DNA of 64,000 nt from Caldilineaceae bacterium (lineage in GTDB: Bacteria > Chloroflexota > Anaerolineae > Caldilineales > Caldilineaceae), in assembly GCA_022821545.1 (NCBI GenBank), contig JAJEDJ010000034.1, forward strand, positions 310,001 through 374,000, read 5' to 3'. Below the pieces are notes generated by a model that saw nothing but the letters and a program-made list of their open reading frames with translations, did not search any database and was not told the DNA's origin. Below, piece by piece: positions 55,776 to 64,000 of this stretch (position 1 is the stretch's first letter; the number at the start of each line of letters is the position of its first letter). The position numbers and the translations under genes are program-made.

Positions 55776-57281
55776 ATGTCGCGACCGAACATTCTCTTTC
55801 TCTTCTCCGACGAGCACAGCTACCGCTGCCTTAGCCTGCTCGACGGGCCGGCGGGCGAACCGGTCCGGACACCTGCTTTGGACGGTTTGGCAAAACACGG
55901 CGCCTACTTCAGCGCCGCCTACTGCCAGTCTCCCCTCTGTACACCCTCCCGCATCTGCCTGCTGACCGGGCGTTCCCCGCTGACCGGCGGCGGCTGGGCC
56001 AATGGGTCCTACCTGAGACCGGAGATTCCGACAATGGCCTCCGCCTTTTCCGATGCCGGATATGCTACCTGCCTGGTAGGCAAGATGCACTTGGGGGGCG
56101 CCAACCAGATGGCCGGTTTCGCCCACAGACCCTATGGCGATCTGACAGGGGGCGCCGGACATCAGAGGGATCCCTTGTCAATACGCGAAGGCGGCTTCGC
56201 GATGCGCAGCCGTACCGCCGACGCCGGCCTGACTGAAATTCCGGAGAGCGCCCTGCAGGAGCAGGTCATCGTGCGCGAGACGGTGACCTTTTTGCGCGAA
56301 CAGACTGCCGCTGAGCCGGACAGACCCTGGTTTCTGTGCGCGTCGTTCAGCCGCCCTCATTTTCCGCTGACCGCGCCGCAGAGGTTCCTCGCCAACTACT
56401 GGCCGCAAGGCGTAACGCCCCCCAAGGTAGGACGTACAGGCGACTCCGCCTCCCACCCCATGACGGTTGGCATGGCAAAAGGATTCCGCACGGAGGAAGT
56501 CTCAGACCGGGAGATGATGAAGGCGAGGGCTGCCTACTTCGCATGCGTCGACTACCTGGACGAAATCCTTGGCGATCTCCTCCATCTGTTGGAACGGAGC
56601 GGTCTGCTGGAGAACACGGTCATCGTCTACACCACCGACCATGGCGAAATGGCCGGTGAGCACGGCATGTGGTGGAAAAACTCGTGGCACGAGGCCGCGG
56701 CGCGCGTGCCCCTGATCGTCCAAACGCCGTCTCAGCGGAGTGGAGATATCCCGGGGACGCGGCTGGACGCGCCTGTCAGTTTGGCGGACCTGTTCCCGAC
56801 GCTGTGCGGGCTGGCGAACGTCGAGCCGCCTGGCGGCCTCGAGGGGCGCGACCTCTCCGAAGCGGTGACGACAGGGACCGAACCGCCCGTGGAACCTGTC
56901 TTCGTGGACAATCCGCTCCCGCGCTGGGGAAAAGGCAGCGAGCACCGCCTCGTGCGCCTGGGCAACTACAAATTTGTCCGCTTCAGGGAAATGAGGCCGC
57001 ACCTGCTCTTTGACCTGGATGCCGATCCCCTGGAACAACGCAATCTGCTGGAAAACGGTACGGAGGAAGAGTTGGCGATCGGCCGGCGGCTGCAGGCCCT
57101 GGTGGACAGCTCATGGGACTTCGACGCCGCTGATGAACAGCGCCGCAAAGATGAAGAAGAGCTGGAGCGAAACGCCTTGCTGGAAGGAGCTCGCAGACAC
57201 GGCAACTGCTATCGAATGCCGGATGGCCGCATTGTTGTTGCGGACACACCGCTCTATGATCCGAAAGTGGTCGAGCTATAG
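55776..57281 (+). CDS. Type I sulfatase (arylsulfatase family)
   Basis: A 501-residue sulfatase. The active-site motif CTPSR has Cys55, which an FGE or anSME enzyme must convert to formylglycine; none is in this window. Metal ligands are in the N-terminal LFSDEH and in VYTTDHGEM (near residue 295), followed by GMWWKNSWHEAAARVPLI. No signal peptide is seen, so it may be cytoplasmic. It cleaves sulphate esters, perhaps from marine polysaccharides or choline sulphate. Confidence 0.92.
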   Translation: MSRPNILFLFSDEHSYRCLSLLDGPAGEPVRTPALDGLAKHGAYFSAAYCQSPLCTPSRICLLTGRSPLTGGGWANGSYLRPEIPTMASAFSDAGYATCLVGKMHLGGANQMAGFAHRPYGDLTGGAGHQRDPLSIREGGFAMRSRTADAGLTEIPESALQEQVIVRETVTFLREQTAAEPDRPWFLCASFSRPHFPLTAPQRFLANYWPQGVTPPKVGRTGDSASHPMTVGMAKGFRTEEVSDREMMKARAAYFACVDYLDEILGDLLHLLERSGLLENTVIVYTTDHGEMAGEHGMWWKNSWHEAAARVPLIVQTPSQRSGDIPGTRLDAPVSLADLFPTLCGLANVEPPGGLEGRDLSEAVTTGTEPPVEPVFVDNPLPRWGKGSEHRLVRLGNYKFVRFREMRPHLLFDLDADPLEQRNLLENGTEEELAIGRRLQALVDSSWDFDAADEQRRKDEEELERNALLEGARRHGNCYRMPDGRIVVADTPLYDPKVVEL

Positions 57282-57429
57282 CCATGGGCCGCCGGTCGCG
57301 CAGCTGTGCGCGTCCTGCCGGGCATCTTCTGACGGCGAGGCCCGCCCGTAGCAAGCGGCGCCGGACCCGGGCAGAGCTGAGGAGTTCTTTGGTGCGTGAG
57401 TGCAGGTTTCCTGTACTGGGGAGGCAAGG

Positions 57430-58068
57430 ATGACCGTCGTTACCATTTCGCGCGAACTGGGCTCGCGGGGCACTCGTATCGCTGAGGCTGTCGGCCAGGA
57501 GTTGGACGCCACCTGTATCGACAAGGAGGTGCTTGCGGAGATGGCCCGGCAGGCCGGCGTACAGGTGGAGGTAATCGTCGAGGCCGAGGAGAAGCTGATG
57601 TCGCGCGCCGGTGTTGTCAGCCAGGAGATGCGTTCGCTGTTCTCGGCCGATCCAAACCGGCGCAACAGGCCGATGGACCAGGCAACCTATGTGAACGGGA
57701 TGACAAAGGCAATTCGCGCCCTCGCCGAACGGGGGAACGTCGTCTTCATTGGACGCGGCTCCCAGCTGATTCTCGAAAACCATCCGACCGCCCTCCACGT
57801 ACACCTCTTCGCGGCGCCGGAGATTCGGGCCGGTCGCATTCAGCGCCGCCGCGGTATGGCCGAAATCGGCACGGCTGGACGTATAATTGGTCTGGCCGAC
57901 GAGCAGCGCCGCAACTGGTACCAGAGATTCTTCACCAGTGCGGACTGGAAGAACTGCCGGCACTATCACCTGATGTTGGACACGGGCCGCATCCCCGAGG
58001 CTACTGCCGTGGCCTTGATTGTACATGCGGCGCGAACCGCTCCGCCCGACCGGGAGGAGCGTACATGA
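57430..58068 (+). CDS. Cytidylate kinase-like family protein
   Basis: A 212-residue protein of the cytidylate-kinase-like family (PF13189 type). It starts VTISRELGSRGTRIAEAV, an altered P-loop lacking the GxGKS sequence, and has DKEVLAEMA and the LxLDTGRI segment. Its substrate is not known, so nucleotide kinase activity is only a possibility. GGGGAGG lies five bases before the ATG at 57430. The stop overlaps the upstream start codon of the SH3 gene (ATGA at 58065). Confidence 0.8.
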   Translation: MTVVTISRELGSRGTRIAEAVGQELDATCIDKEVLAEMARQAGVQVEVIVEAEEKLMSRAGVVSQEMRSLFSADPNRRNRPMDQATYVNGMTKAIRALAERGNVVFIGRGSQLILENHPTALHVHLFAAPEIRAGRIQRRRGMAEIGTAGRIIGLADEQRRNWYQRFFTSADWKNCRHYHLMLDTGRIPEATAVALIVHAARTAPPDREERT

Positions 58069-58136
58069 GCCGTCAGAGGCCGTGCAGCCGGCCGGCCGCT
58101 GCAGCCCGTGTAGCGATTTGGATGAAGAGGGTGGTC

Positions 58137-59351
58137 ATGGGATCCTTCAAGCAAACTCTGATTCTGTGCGCGCTGATTCCCTGTATCGCTGTTCTTGGCG
58201 CCTGCGGCCAGCGAGTGGATGAGTCGCCGCCGCCAAATACCGCCACGCCGCTTCCTGCCGTCCCTACCTCTACACCGCAGCCGCCCGCGGCAACCAGCAC
58301 ACCTGCTCCCACACCCGTTGAATCTGCTCCGGCCACTGAATCTGCTCCGGCCACTGCAACGCCTCCGGCCGCGCCAACCCCCGCGGTTACCGGCACGCCG
58401 CCAGCCGCTGCTGATCCGGGTGAGGAAACCGCCGCGGCAGTCACCGCTCCGCTGAACGCGGTCCTGACCGTCGGCGGCGAAATGAACATTCGCAGTGGAC
58501 CGGGCGAGGAGTACGACAGGATTGGCGGGGCCTCTGCCGGTGAGGAGTTCCGCATCACCGGCAAGAACGAGGACGGCAACTGGTGGCAAATCGACTTCGG
58601 TGGCGAGATTGCCTGGATCTATGCGCCGTTTGTCACCGCTGCGAATGCGGAAAACGTGCCCGTCGTTGGCGGTTCCATGGCGGAGCCGCATCCCCCCGCG
58701 CCCCGTACCGGGACGGCTGCGCCGCAAACGCAGGGCGCAGCCATATCCGTCCTTGGCGACATGAACGTCCGATCAGGACCGGGGACCGCTTACGACAGGA
58801 TCGGCGGGGCCGCTGAAGGCGAAACGTTCGCCATAACCGGCAAGAGTCAGGACGGCCAGTGGTGGCAAATCGACTTCGACGGCCGCTCCGGGTGGATCTT
58901 TGCCCCCTATGTGCTCGCTGCCAACGTGGAAAATGTCCCTGTCGTCACCGACCCTCAAGCCGAGGGTACGGAGCCCGAGGACCCGACAACGGAAACGCCC
59001 GCGACCCCCGCTGAACCGCTGGCGACCACCGCCGGCGACTTGAACGTACGCGCCGGGCCGGGTACCGAATACGCCCGTATCGGCGGCGCGAACGAAGGGG
59101 AAGAGTTTGCCATCACCGGGAGGAGTTCGGACGGAGAATGGTGGCGGATAGACTTTGAAGGCCGCTCCGGATGGCTCTACGCGCCCTTTGTGCTCGCCGC
59201 AAATGCGGAAAACGTGCCTGTCGTTACGCCGGAAGCGCAGATCCCTGCGCCCGCAGACGCCGAACGGCCCGCAGCGGTTGCCGGTGACTCCGCTGCGGTT
59301 GCCGCTGATTCGGAAGTCGATGCTCTCGGCGTACGTTTGGAAGAAGAGTGA
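58137..59351 (+). CDS. Lipoprotein with three bacterial SH3 domains
   Basis: A 404-residue protein. The N-terminal signal has lipobox LGACG near residue 22. A Pro/Ala/Thr-rich linker includes an 18-bp direct repeat encoding ESAPAT (58320-58355). Three SH3b domains follow at about residues 106-175, 206-270 and 298-362, each with NxRxGPGxxYxRIGG and WWxIDFxGxxxWxxAP. Such domains bind peptidoglycan or other polymers. Starts at 58065 and 58122 are also possible; GAGGG just upstream favours 58137. Confidence 0.85.
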   Translation: MGSFKQTLILCALIPCIAVLGACGQRVDESPPPNTATPLPAVPTSTPQPPAATSTPAPTPVESAPATESAPATATPPAAPTPAVTGTPPAAADPGEETAAAVTAPLNAVLTVGGEMNIRSGPGEEYDRIGGASAGEEFRITGKNEDGNWWQIDFGGEIAWIYAPFVTAANAENVPVVGGSMAEPHPPAPRTGTAAPQTQGAAISVLGDMNVRSGPGTAYDRIGGAAEGETFAITGKSQDGQWWQIDFDGRSGWIFAPYVLAANVENVPVVTDPQAEGTEPEDPTTETPATPAEPLATTAGDLNVRAGPGTEYARIGGANEGEEFAITGRSSDGEWWRIDFEGRSGWLYAPFVLAANAENVPVVTPEAQIPAPADAERPAAVAGDSAAVAADSEVDALGVRLEEE

Positions 59352-59352
59352 A

Positions 59353-60918
59353 CTACTGATTGAAACGCAGAGCCCGACCCGGCAGTGGCTGCTGCAGCGT
59401 CTCCACGGGTGAACTGTCGCGGATGATGGGAACGCCGTTGACGAGAACTTCGCTGACGCCGCTTGACCGTCTGTGCGGCTCGACGAATGTCGCGTGATCC
59501 TGAACTGCCTCCTGATCAAAGACGACCAGGTCCGCGTAACATCCTTCCTCAACCCTGCCCCGATCCTTAAGCCCGAAACGGGCCGCCGGCGCGCCGCTCA
59601 GCTTCCACACCGCCTCCTCCAGGGAAAACAGGCCCTTGCGTACACATGGCCCCAGGAGCCGCGCCGTTGAACCGTACTGGCGAGGGTGGACGACGCTGTC
59701 CTCGTGATAGACGCCGTCTGTTCCCATCATGTAACGCTCGTGGGCGAGGAATGGCTCCACGAACCGGTCGTCTCCATTGAAGAACACGAGCAACACCGCC
59801 AGGTTCTCCTCGATCAGAAGATCGCAAAGTGCGTCTGTCGCAGACTTGCCCACTGCGTCAACATACTCCGCTAAACTCTTGCCCACGTATCTGCCGTTCT
59901 CCCTGCCTGGCAGCCAGGCGATTCTGATCGCGTCGAGATCGGACGCATAAATTCCAAGGCCGCGCTCGACCTGCGCGCGCACCGCAGGGTCGCGCAGCTT
60001 GGGCAGCGCGTCCAGGGGGCCGTCGTGCCAGATCTCGTAGGGCAAGAGGTAGTTGAGAAGAGTCGACCCGGGCAGATAAGGATAGACGTCGAAGGAAAAG
60101 TCGACTTCGTGGACGGCGACCTGGTCGACGTAGGCAAGTATCGCCTCCGTATCGGCTTCGCTCGCGGCCTTGAGATGGGAGATGTGGACCGGGACACCTG
60201 CCCGCCGCCCTATCTCCACCGCCTCCTTCAGCGCGGCCAGCGTCCCAATCTTGTAGCGCATGTGGGTGACGTACGGGGCCTTTGCATCGGCCATGGGCGC
60301 GCAGGCGGCTGCCAGCTCTGCCGTCGAGGCGAAACACTGGGAGGCGTAGTCAAGTCCGGTTGAAAGACCGCACGCGCCGGCCTCCATTCCCTGTTCAACC
60401 TGCAGCTGAATCAGCTTCAGCTGTAAGTCGTCCACCGGCGCCGGACCCCAGCCGCAGATCAGAGTCCGCACGTTGGCGTAGGGGATCTGGGTGATCACGT
60501 TCTGCACGTTCCGGCGGTCGAGGAGAGCCATGTAATCGGCCAGTGTCTCCCAGCCTGTGTAGTCCTCCATGCGCAGGGCGTTGAGACCGCGCATGTAGTA
60601 GATCCACTCATGGGCAGTCTCCCGGCTGACCGGCGCGTAGGAAAGGCCGTCGGCCATGATCAGTTCGCTGGTAAAGCCCTGGCTGGTCTTGCTCACCTGG
60701 TGCCGCTTTCTCAGGAACCAGCCGTCCGAATGAGTGTGAACGTCGATGAAGCCGGGCGCGACGATCCTGCCGGCGGCGTCGATAACCTGAGCGGCATCCG
60801 CGCCGGCCAGGTCGCCGATGGCGGCGATCCGGTCGCCCTTGATGCCAACGTCTCCCCGCCGCCGCGGCGCGCGGCCGCCGTCTATGACCGTTCCCCCTGC
60901 AATGACGATGTCGTACAC
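59353..60918 (-). CDS. D-aminoacylase / N-acyl-D-amino-acid deacylase family amidohydrolase
   Basis: A 521-residue metal-dependent amidohydrolase. PGFIDVHTHSDGWF near residue 57 is the first metal pair; GACGLSTGLDYASQC near residue 180 is the D-aminoacylase hallmark; the metal His residues in VTHMRYK and VHISHLKAAS follow. N-terminal and C-terminal beta-sandwich segments flank the barrel. It hydrolyses N-acyl-D-amino acids or related cyclic amides. Fourth in a string with the nitrilase-like, PhyH and GH-like genes. Confidence 0.9.
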   Translation of the reverse strand: MYDIVIAGGTVIDGGRAPRRRGDVGIKGDRIAAIGDLAGADAAQVIDAAGRIVAPGFIDVHTHSDGWFLRKRHQVSKTSQGFTSELIMADGLSYAPVSRETAHEWIYYMRGLNALRMEDYTGWETLADYMALLDRRNVQNVITQIPYANVRTLICGWGPAPVDDLQLKLIQLQVEQGMEAGACGLSTGLDYASQCFASTAELAAACAPMADAKAPYVTHMRYKIGTLAALKEAVEIGRRAGVPVHISHLKAASEADTEAILAYVDQVAVHEVDFSFDVYPYLPGSTLLNYLLPYEIWHDGPLDALPKLRDPAVRAQVERGLGIYASDLDAIRIAWLPGRENGRYVGKSLAEYVDAVGKSATDALCDLLIEENLAVLLVFFNGDDRFVEPFLAHERYMMGTDGVYHEDSVVHPRQYGSTARLLGPCVRKGLFSLEEAVWKLSGAPAARFGLKDRGRVEEGCYADLVVFDQEAVQDHATFVEPHRRSSGVSEVLVNGVPIIRDSSPVETLQQPLPGRALRFNQ

Positions 60919-60966
60919 GAAAATCTCCTCCGGTGACCCTGGCGGCCTGAGTCCGGGCCAGGGAAG

Positions 60967-61806
60967 CTAGGCGTTCGTCAGCCCTTCTACTCGCTCAAGC
61001 GTCCTCCGATAGCGTTTCTCCATCTCCGGACTTTGCGCGGCGAGATACGCCTCTTCCGCCTGGCGGGCAGTCGCCTCGCAGGCGGCCGCGGGGATCTCGA
61101 CAACGGCGTGCGTGATCTGGTCGTTGCCCCACTGGTAGGCGCAGATCTCCCCCTTGCTGATGATCAGGTTCATGCCCACGTTGGCCTCGACGATGGGGAC
61201 GCCGTTCTCCCTCGCCCTCGCCAGAACGGCCTGGTTCTGCCCCTTGGTCTTGCTGCCGTAGGAGGGGATGAGGATGATGCGGGCGCCGTCCAGGACGAGC
61301 GCGCGCACGATGTCGGGGTTCCAGCGGTCGTTGCAGATGACAAAGCCGGCGCGGCCTATCGGCGTATCGAACGCCCGCAGACGGTGGCCGACGCGGTTGA
61401 AATGCCAGGAGGAATGCGTGCCTTCGGCCAGTTGCACCTTGTGATAGCGGCCGCAGATGTCGCCTTGCTGGTCGAGAAAAATTGCGCAGTTATAGGCTTC
61501 ATCGCCCACGCGTTCGGCGAAGCCGAATGCGAGACACGTGTTCAGCCTGCGGGCCAGTTTCTGGAAACGGCGGATATAGGGGCCGTCGATCGGTTCGGCC
61601 ACGTCGAGCATGGAATCAGCCGGGGCGCGCCCCTCGACGATCTCCATTACAATGTAGCCTTCGAGTGCCCCTTCGGTGGTCAGAATCATGCGCGGATTTT
61701 CCCGCGCCGCCTCGACAAACAACTCTTCCATGCGGTCGGCATTGGCGGCCTTGTCCCATTTGACCGGTCGATATGAGATTGCGGCGACTTCTACGCTTTC
61801 ATACAT
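60967..61806 (-). CDS. Carbon-nitrogen hydrolase (nitrilase superfamily)
   Basis: A 279-residue hydrolase with the Glu-Lys-Cys triad: Glu in ILTTEGALEGY, Lys in YHKVQLAEG, and Cys in FVICNDRWNPD (near residue 160). It cleaves amides, nitriles or carbamoyl groups. AAAGGAAAG lies seven bases before the ATG at 61806. PhyH ends 19 bases upstream. With the D-aminoacylase downstream, a nitrogen-containing substrate such as an N-acyl or N-carbamoyl compound is plausible. Confidence 0.9.
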   Translation of the reverse strand: MYESVEVAAISYRPVKWDKAANADRMEELFVEAARENPRMILTTEGALEGYIVMEIVEGRAPADSMLDVAEPIDGPYIRRFQKLARRLNTCLAFGFAERVGDEAYNCAIFLDQQGDICGRYHKVQLAEGTHSSWHFNRVGHRLRAFDTPIGRAGFVICNDRWNPDIVRALVLDGARIILIPSYGSKTKGQNQAVLARARENGVPIVEANVGMNLIISKGEICAYQWGNDQITHAVVEIPAAACEATARQAEEAYLAAQSPEMEKRYRRTLERVEGLTNA

Positions 61807-61825
61807 GATGCTTTCCTTTGGGCTT

Positions 61826-62614
61826 TCAGACCATCTCCGGTTGCAGCGCGCCTTCCCCAAAAATGACAGTGAACGTCTCCCCGTTTTCCGCCCGGGTCAC
61901 CGCGTCCATGTAACAGGCGCTGAAGGCCCGCCTGGGAATGTCCGTATTGTTGATTTCGGAGCTGTGCGGCAGATGGTTGTGCAGCAGGACGCTCTCGCCC
62001 GCCTCCAGTTCCAGAAAGACGGTTTCCGCGTCACGCGTCAGCTCCTCTGCCTGCTCCGGCGTCAGAAAGCCCGACCCGCTGGACGGATTTATCAGCGTGT
62101 GGTGGGCGCCGGGTACGATTTGGACGCAGCCGTTCGCGACCGTGGCGGGATCCAGCGCCGTCCAGATCGTGATCAAGGGGTCCCGGTCCAGATATCTCCA
62201 GCGGTCCTGGTGCCAGATCAGGGGCGTGCCCTCGCGGGCCGGTTTGTTCATGAACATGGCCCGGTAACAGGCGATGGTCGTCTCCTCTCCGTACACGCGC
62301 CCGCAGATGTGGCGGAACAAGGGCTTCTGCATGTAGGCGAGGAACAATGGATCGAATTCGAGGTCCTGTATCTTGCGGTAGCTGAGCGTTGCGCCTTTGT
62401 GGCCTTTTGTTTGCGGTCCGGGCTTGCCCGTGCCCGGTTCGCGGTCCAGCTGCATAGCCATCCGGTCATAGTCGAGCGGCGCCCGCCCCAGCATGATGTC
62501 ATCCATACGCACCTGGAGTGCGTCAAGTTCCTCGTGGCTCAACACCTTGCCCAGTCGCAGGTAGCCCTGGGTCTCGTACTGGCGCCACTGTTCGTTCGTA
62601 AGTGAATCGGACAT
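61826..62614 (-). CDS. Phytanoyl-CoA dioxygenase (PhyH) family protein
   Basis: A 262-residue Fe(II)/2-oxoglutarate dioxygenase. LIWHQDRWRYLD gives the HxD metal pair near residue 140, and NHLPHSSEINNTDIPRRAF gives the distal His and the 2-oxoglutarate-binding Arg near residue 220. CAGGAGAACAG lies directly upstream of the ATG at 62614. It differs from the PhyH at 9671-10429. Grouped with hydrolases, it may hydroxylate the same substrate. Confidence 0.88.
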   Translation of the reverse strand: MSDSLTNEQWRQYETQGYLRLGKVLSHEELDALQVRMDDIMLGRAPLDYDRMAMQLDREPGTGKPGPQTKGHKGATLSYRKIQDLEFDPLFLAYMQKPLFRHICGRVYGEETTIACYRAMFMNKPAREGTPLIWHQDRWRYLDRDPLITIWTALDPATVANGCVQIVPGAHHTLINPSSGSGFLTPEQAEELTRDAETVFLELEAGESVLLHNHLPHSSEINNTDIPRRAFSACYMDAVTRAENGETFTVIFGEGALQPEMV

Positions 62615-62655
62615 TCTGTTCTCCTGGCTGGTTCGGTCATCCGTCAAGGGATGCC

Positions 62656-64000
62656 CTAGTCGATGCGCGTTCTCAGTCTGACAAGCCACTCAGTCACCTC
62701 TGGCGGGTCGATGGTGAGCGAATACAGTTTCGTCCCCCGCGACACGAAGAAGCGCAGTTTGACGTAGAATTCCGCAAGATTCAGCTGAGGAAAGCGTGCG
62801 ATACGGTCGTCGCCGACGCCTGGCCAGCCTGCCTTGCCGTTCCAGGAAAGCGCGCAGTCGAGACTGTCTTCGCGAATCGGATCGCAGTCGGCGGCCGTGT
62901 ACCCCGGAATCGGGTGGCCCGTATCTTCGAGCAGTTCATAGCGCAGTTCGCCGGCGCCCGCGTCAACGTTTACACGTATCTGGCCGCCCTGCTCCTGGCG
63001 GAAGCGGTGCGTGGTGAGGACGCCGGGCGCGTAGGACTCTGCCTCCACGCTGACGTAACCGTCGGGGCGTAGGACGGCGACGCCCTTGCCGCGGCGGTTG
63101 GGCGTCGAGTAGGGGCCTTGCCAGGGCTGCGCGCTGTAGCCGTTGTGCGTCAGGTTCCCTGCCATGTAGTAAAACCAGAGCTGATCGTCGTGCAGGATCG
63201 GGCCGTCCGTGTACACCATGCCGTAGTCCCATGCGCCGGCCCCCCCGCGGGCGATAAATGGCTCGCGCCAGCGCGTCCAGGCCACCGTGTCGCGGCTGAC
63301 CGCCAGCTGAGTCTCCACGAATCCGTCCACGCGGGCCGGCATCGCGTTCGACCCGCTCTCTGCCCCCCAGTACTTTTCGGCGTCGGCGATTGCATAGGGT
63401 TCGGACACGTCCGTCAGGAAAGTGTGCAGCATGAGGACGTGAAGCCCGCCGTTGCTGCGGTTGAGCGGATCGAAGCCTGCCGCGTAGAACTCGGTCCCGG
63501 GCGGATCTTCCAGGTCCTGTTCGATAACCGTGCGCAGCCCGGACCAGTGCAGAAAATCGTCGCTGTCCCGTCGGCCCAGCACGCGTGTACGGCGGTTCGA
63601 GCCGCGCTGCGAGTAATGGACATAGCGGGCATCGGGATTCATCACCCCGCCAAATGTCTCCGCCGGCGAGCCGAAGTTGAACATCATCTTCTGCTCGCTG
63701 TGGCTGCCTTCCGGGTACAGATGCCAGTCATAGCCGTCCGCCGAATAGCGGGCCAGCCAGCGGGGTTCTCCAGTCTCGCTCGCGCCGCTCGGTTTATTAT
63801 CGATCTGCTTCCAGCGGCGCGCCTCATCCTCTTCGTACGGGTCCAGGATCATGGAGAGATGGTCCGCCGATCCGGTCGTGATATTGTTGCGCTTCGAGCC
63901 CTCGAACTCGACCAGCTCCAGGACGGGCCGCTCCCAGTTCAGCCCGTCGTCCGATTCCAGCGCGCAGAGGAAGTCCTGATCACCGGTCCACGCCCGGTAA
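62656..64000 (-). CDS. Glycoside-hydrolase-like (GH32/43-type propeller) protein, partial
   Basis: The frame is open to the right edge of the window, so the N-terminus is missing. About 448 residues are seen. The motif near the edge, SDDGLNWERPVLELVEFEG followed by a SADHLSMILDPYEEDEARRWK segment, is typical of five-bladed propeller enzymes of the GH32/GH43/GH68 fold, where WxxP and DP motifs line the active site. The C-terminus looks like a beta-sandwich. Substrate unknown. It precedes PhyH on the same strand by 41 bases. Confidence 0.65.
   Translation of the reverse strand, partial: YRAWTGDQDFLCALESDDGLNWERPVLELVEFEGSKRNNITTGSADHLSMILDPYEEDEARRWKQIDNKPSGASETGEPRWLARYSADGYDWHLYPEGSHSEQKMMFNFGSPAETFGGVMNPDARYVHYSQRGSNRRTRVLGRRDSDDFLHWSGLRTVIEQDLEDPPGTEFYAAGFDPLNRSNGGLHVLMLHTFLTDVSEPYAIADAEKYWGAESGSNAMPARVDGFVETQLAVSRDTVAWTRWREPFIARGGAGAWDYGMVYTDGPILHDDQLWFYYMAGNLTHNGYSAQPWQGPYSTPNRRGKGVAVLRPDGYVSVEAESYAPGVLTTHRFRQEQGGQIRVNVDAGAGELRYELLEDTGHPIPGYTAADCDPIREDSLDCALSWNGKAGWPGVGDDRIARFPQLNLAEFYVKLRFFVSRGTKLYSLTIDPPEVTEWLVRLRTRID

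Overview
The window is high-GC bacterial chromosomal DNA with dense genes, many 4-base ATGA/GTGA start-stop overlaps and ordinary metabolic content. The mix suggests a Chloroflexota bacterium, perhaps a Caldilineales-like marine or host-associated lineage known mainly from metagenomes: solute-binding/von Willebrand fusions, many Gfo/Idh/MocA, SDR and phytanoyl-CoA dioxygenase-like genes, a KorAB oxidoreductase, DUF2834, LytR-CpsA-Psr and SH3 lipoproteins, and a CUAEP-tail radical SAM selenoprotein. This assignment is inference from gene content. No rRNA gene, insertion sequence or CRISPR array is present.

Layout. 0-8.3 kb: the tail of one solute-binding-like gene and a solute-binding/VWA lipoprotein, a Na+/Ca2+ antiporter, miaB, nicotinate phosphoribosyltransferase, and a B12-binding-type radical SAM gene whose apparent stop is a selenocysteine UGA. 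8.5-17.5 kb: a catabolic block (two Gfo/Idh/MocA dehydrogenases, PhyH, MaoC, a lone form-II CoxL/xanthine-dehydrogenase-type molybdoenzyme subunit, SDR, TIM-barrel epimerase, SDR, DUF2834). 17.5-23.1 kb: an accessory island with visibly more AT-rich text, carrying an HNH endonuclease, an ATPase-TOPRIM gene pair resembling split OLD/PARIS-type defence modules, a proteasome-like Ntn hydrolase with a serine nucleophile, and two orphan envelope proteins. 23.1-24.4 kb: six tRNA genes (His, Gln, Phe, Gly, Ala, Leu) and rnpB, all on the minus strand.

24.6-27.6 kb: molybdenum-cofactor operon (VOC protein, moeA, moaC, moaD, moaE), which may serve the molybdoenzyme at 11-13 kb; moaD seems to carry a frameshift at its essential Gly-Gly end. 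28-33 kb: M20 amidohydrolase, then a GntR regulator translationally coupled to korA-korB. 33-45.9 kb: housekeeping and envelope genes (acyltransferase, SirB1-like protein, SDR, S1-domain protein, YchF, PP2C-like/propeller membrane protein, LCP ligase, HAD, YigZ, MATE, GNAT). 46-54 kb: a duplicated lipoprotein, two-subunit fumarate hydratase, galT, ROK fructokinase, Nudix, NAD-epimerase. 54-64 kb: an amidase lacking its nucleophile, a sulfatase, a cytidylate-kinase-like protein, an SH3 lipoprotein, and a closely spaced minus-strand string of a GH-like protein, PhyH, carbon-nitrogen hydrolase and D-aminoacylase.

Most convincing unusual items: the selenoprotein tail (6640-6675), the ATPase-TOPRIM pair with the neighbouring Ser-type Ntn hydrolase (18219-21005), the moaD frameshift signature (25183-25187), several proteins with missing catalytic residues, and recurrent extended -10 promoters, two of them next to apparently leaderless starts. 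All calls come from reading the sequence; no database search was run.
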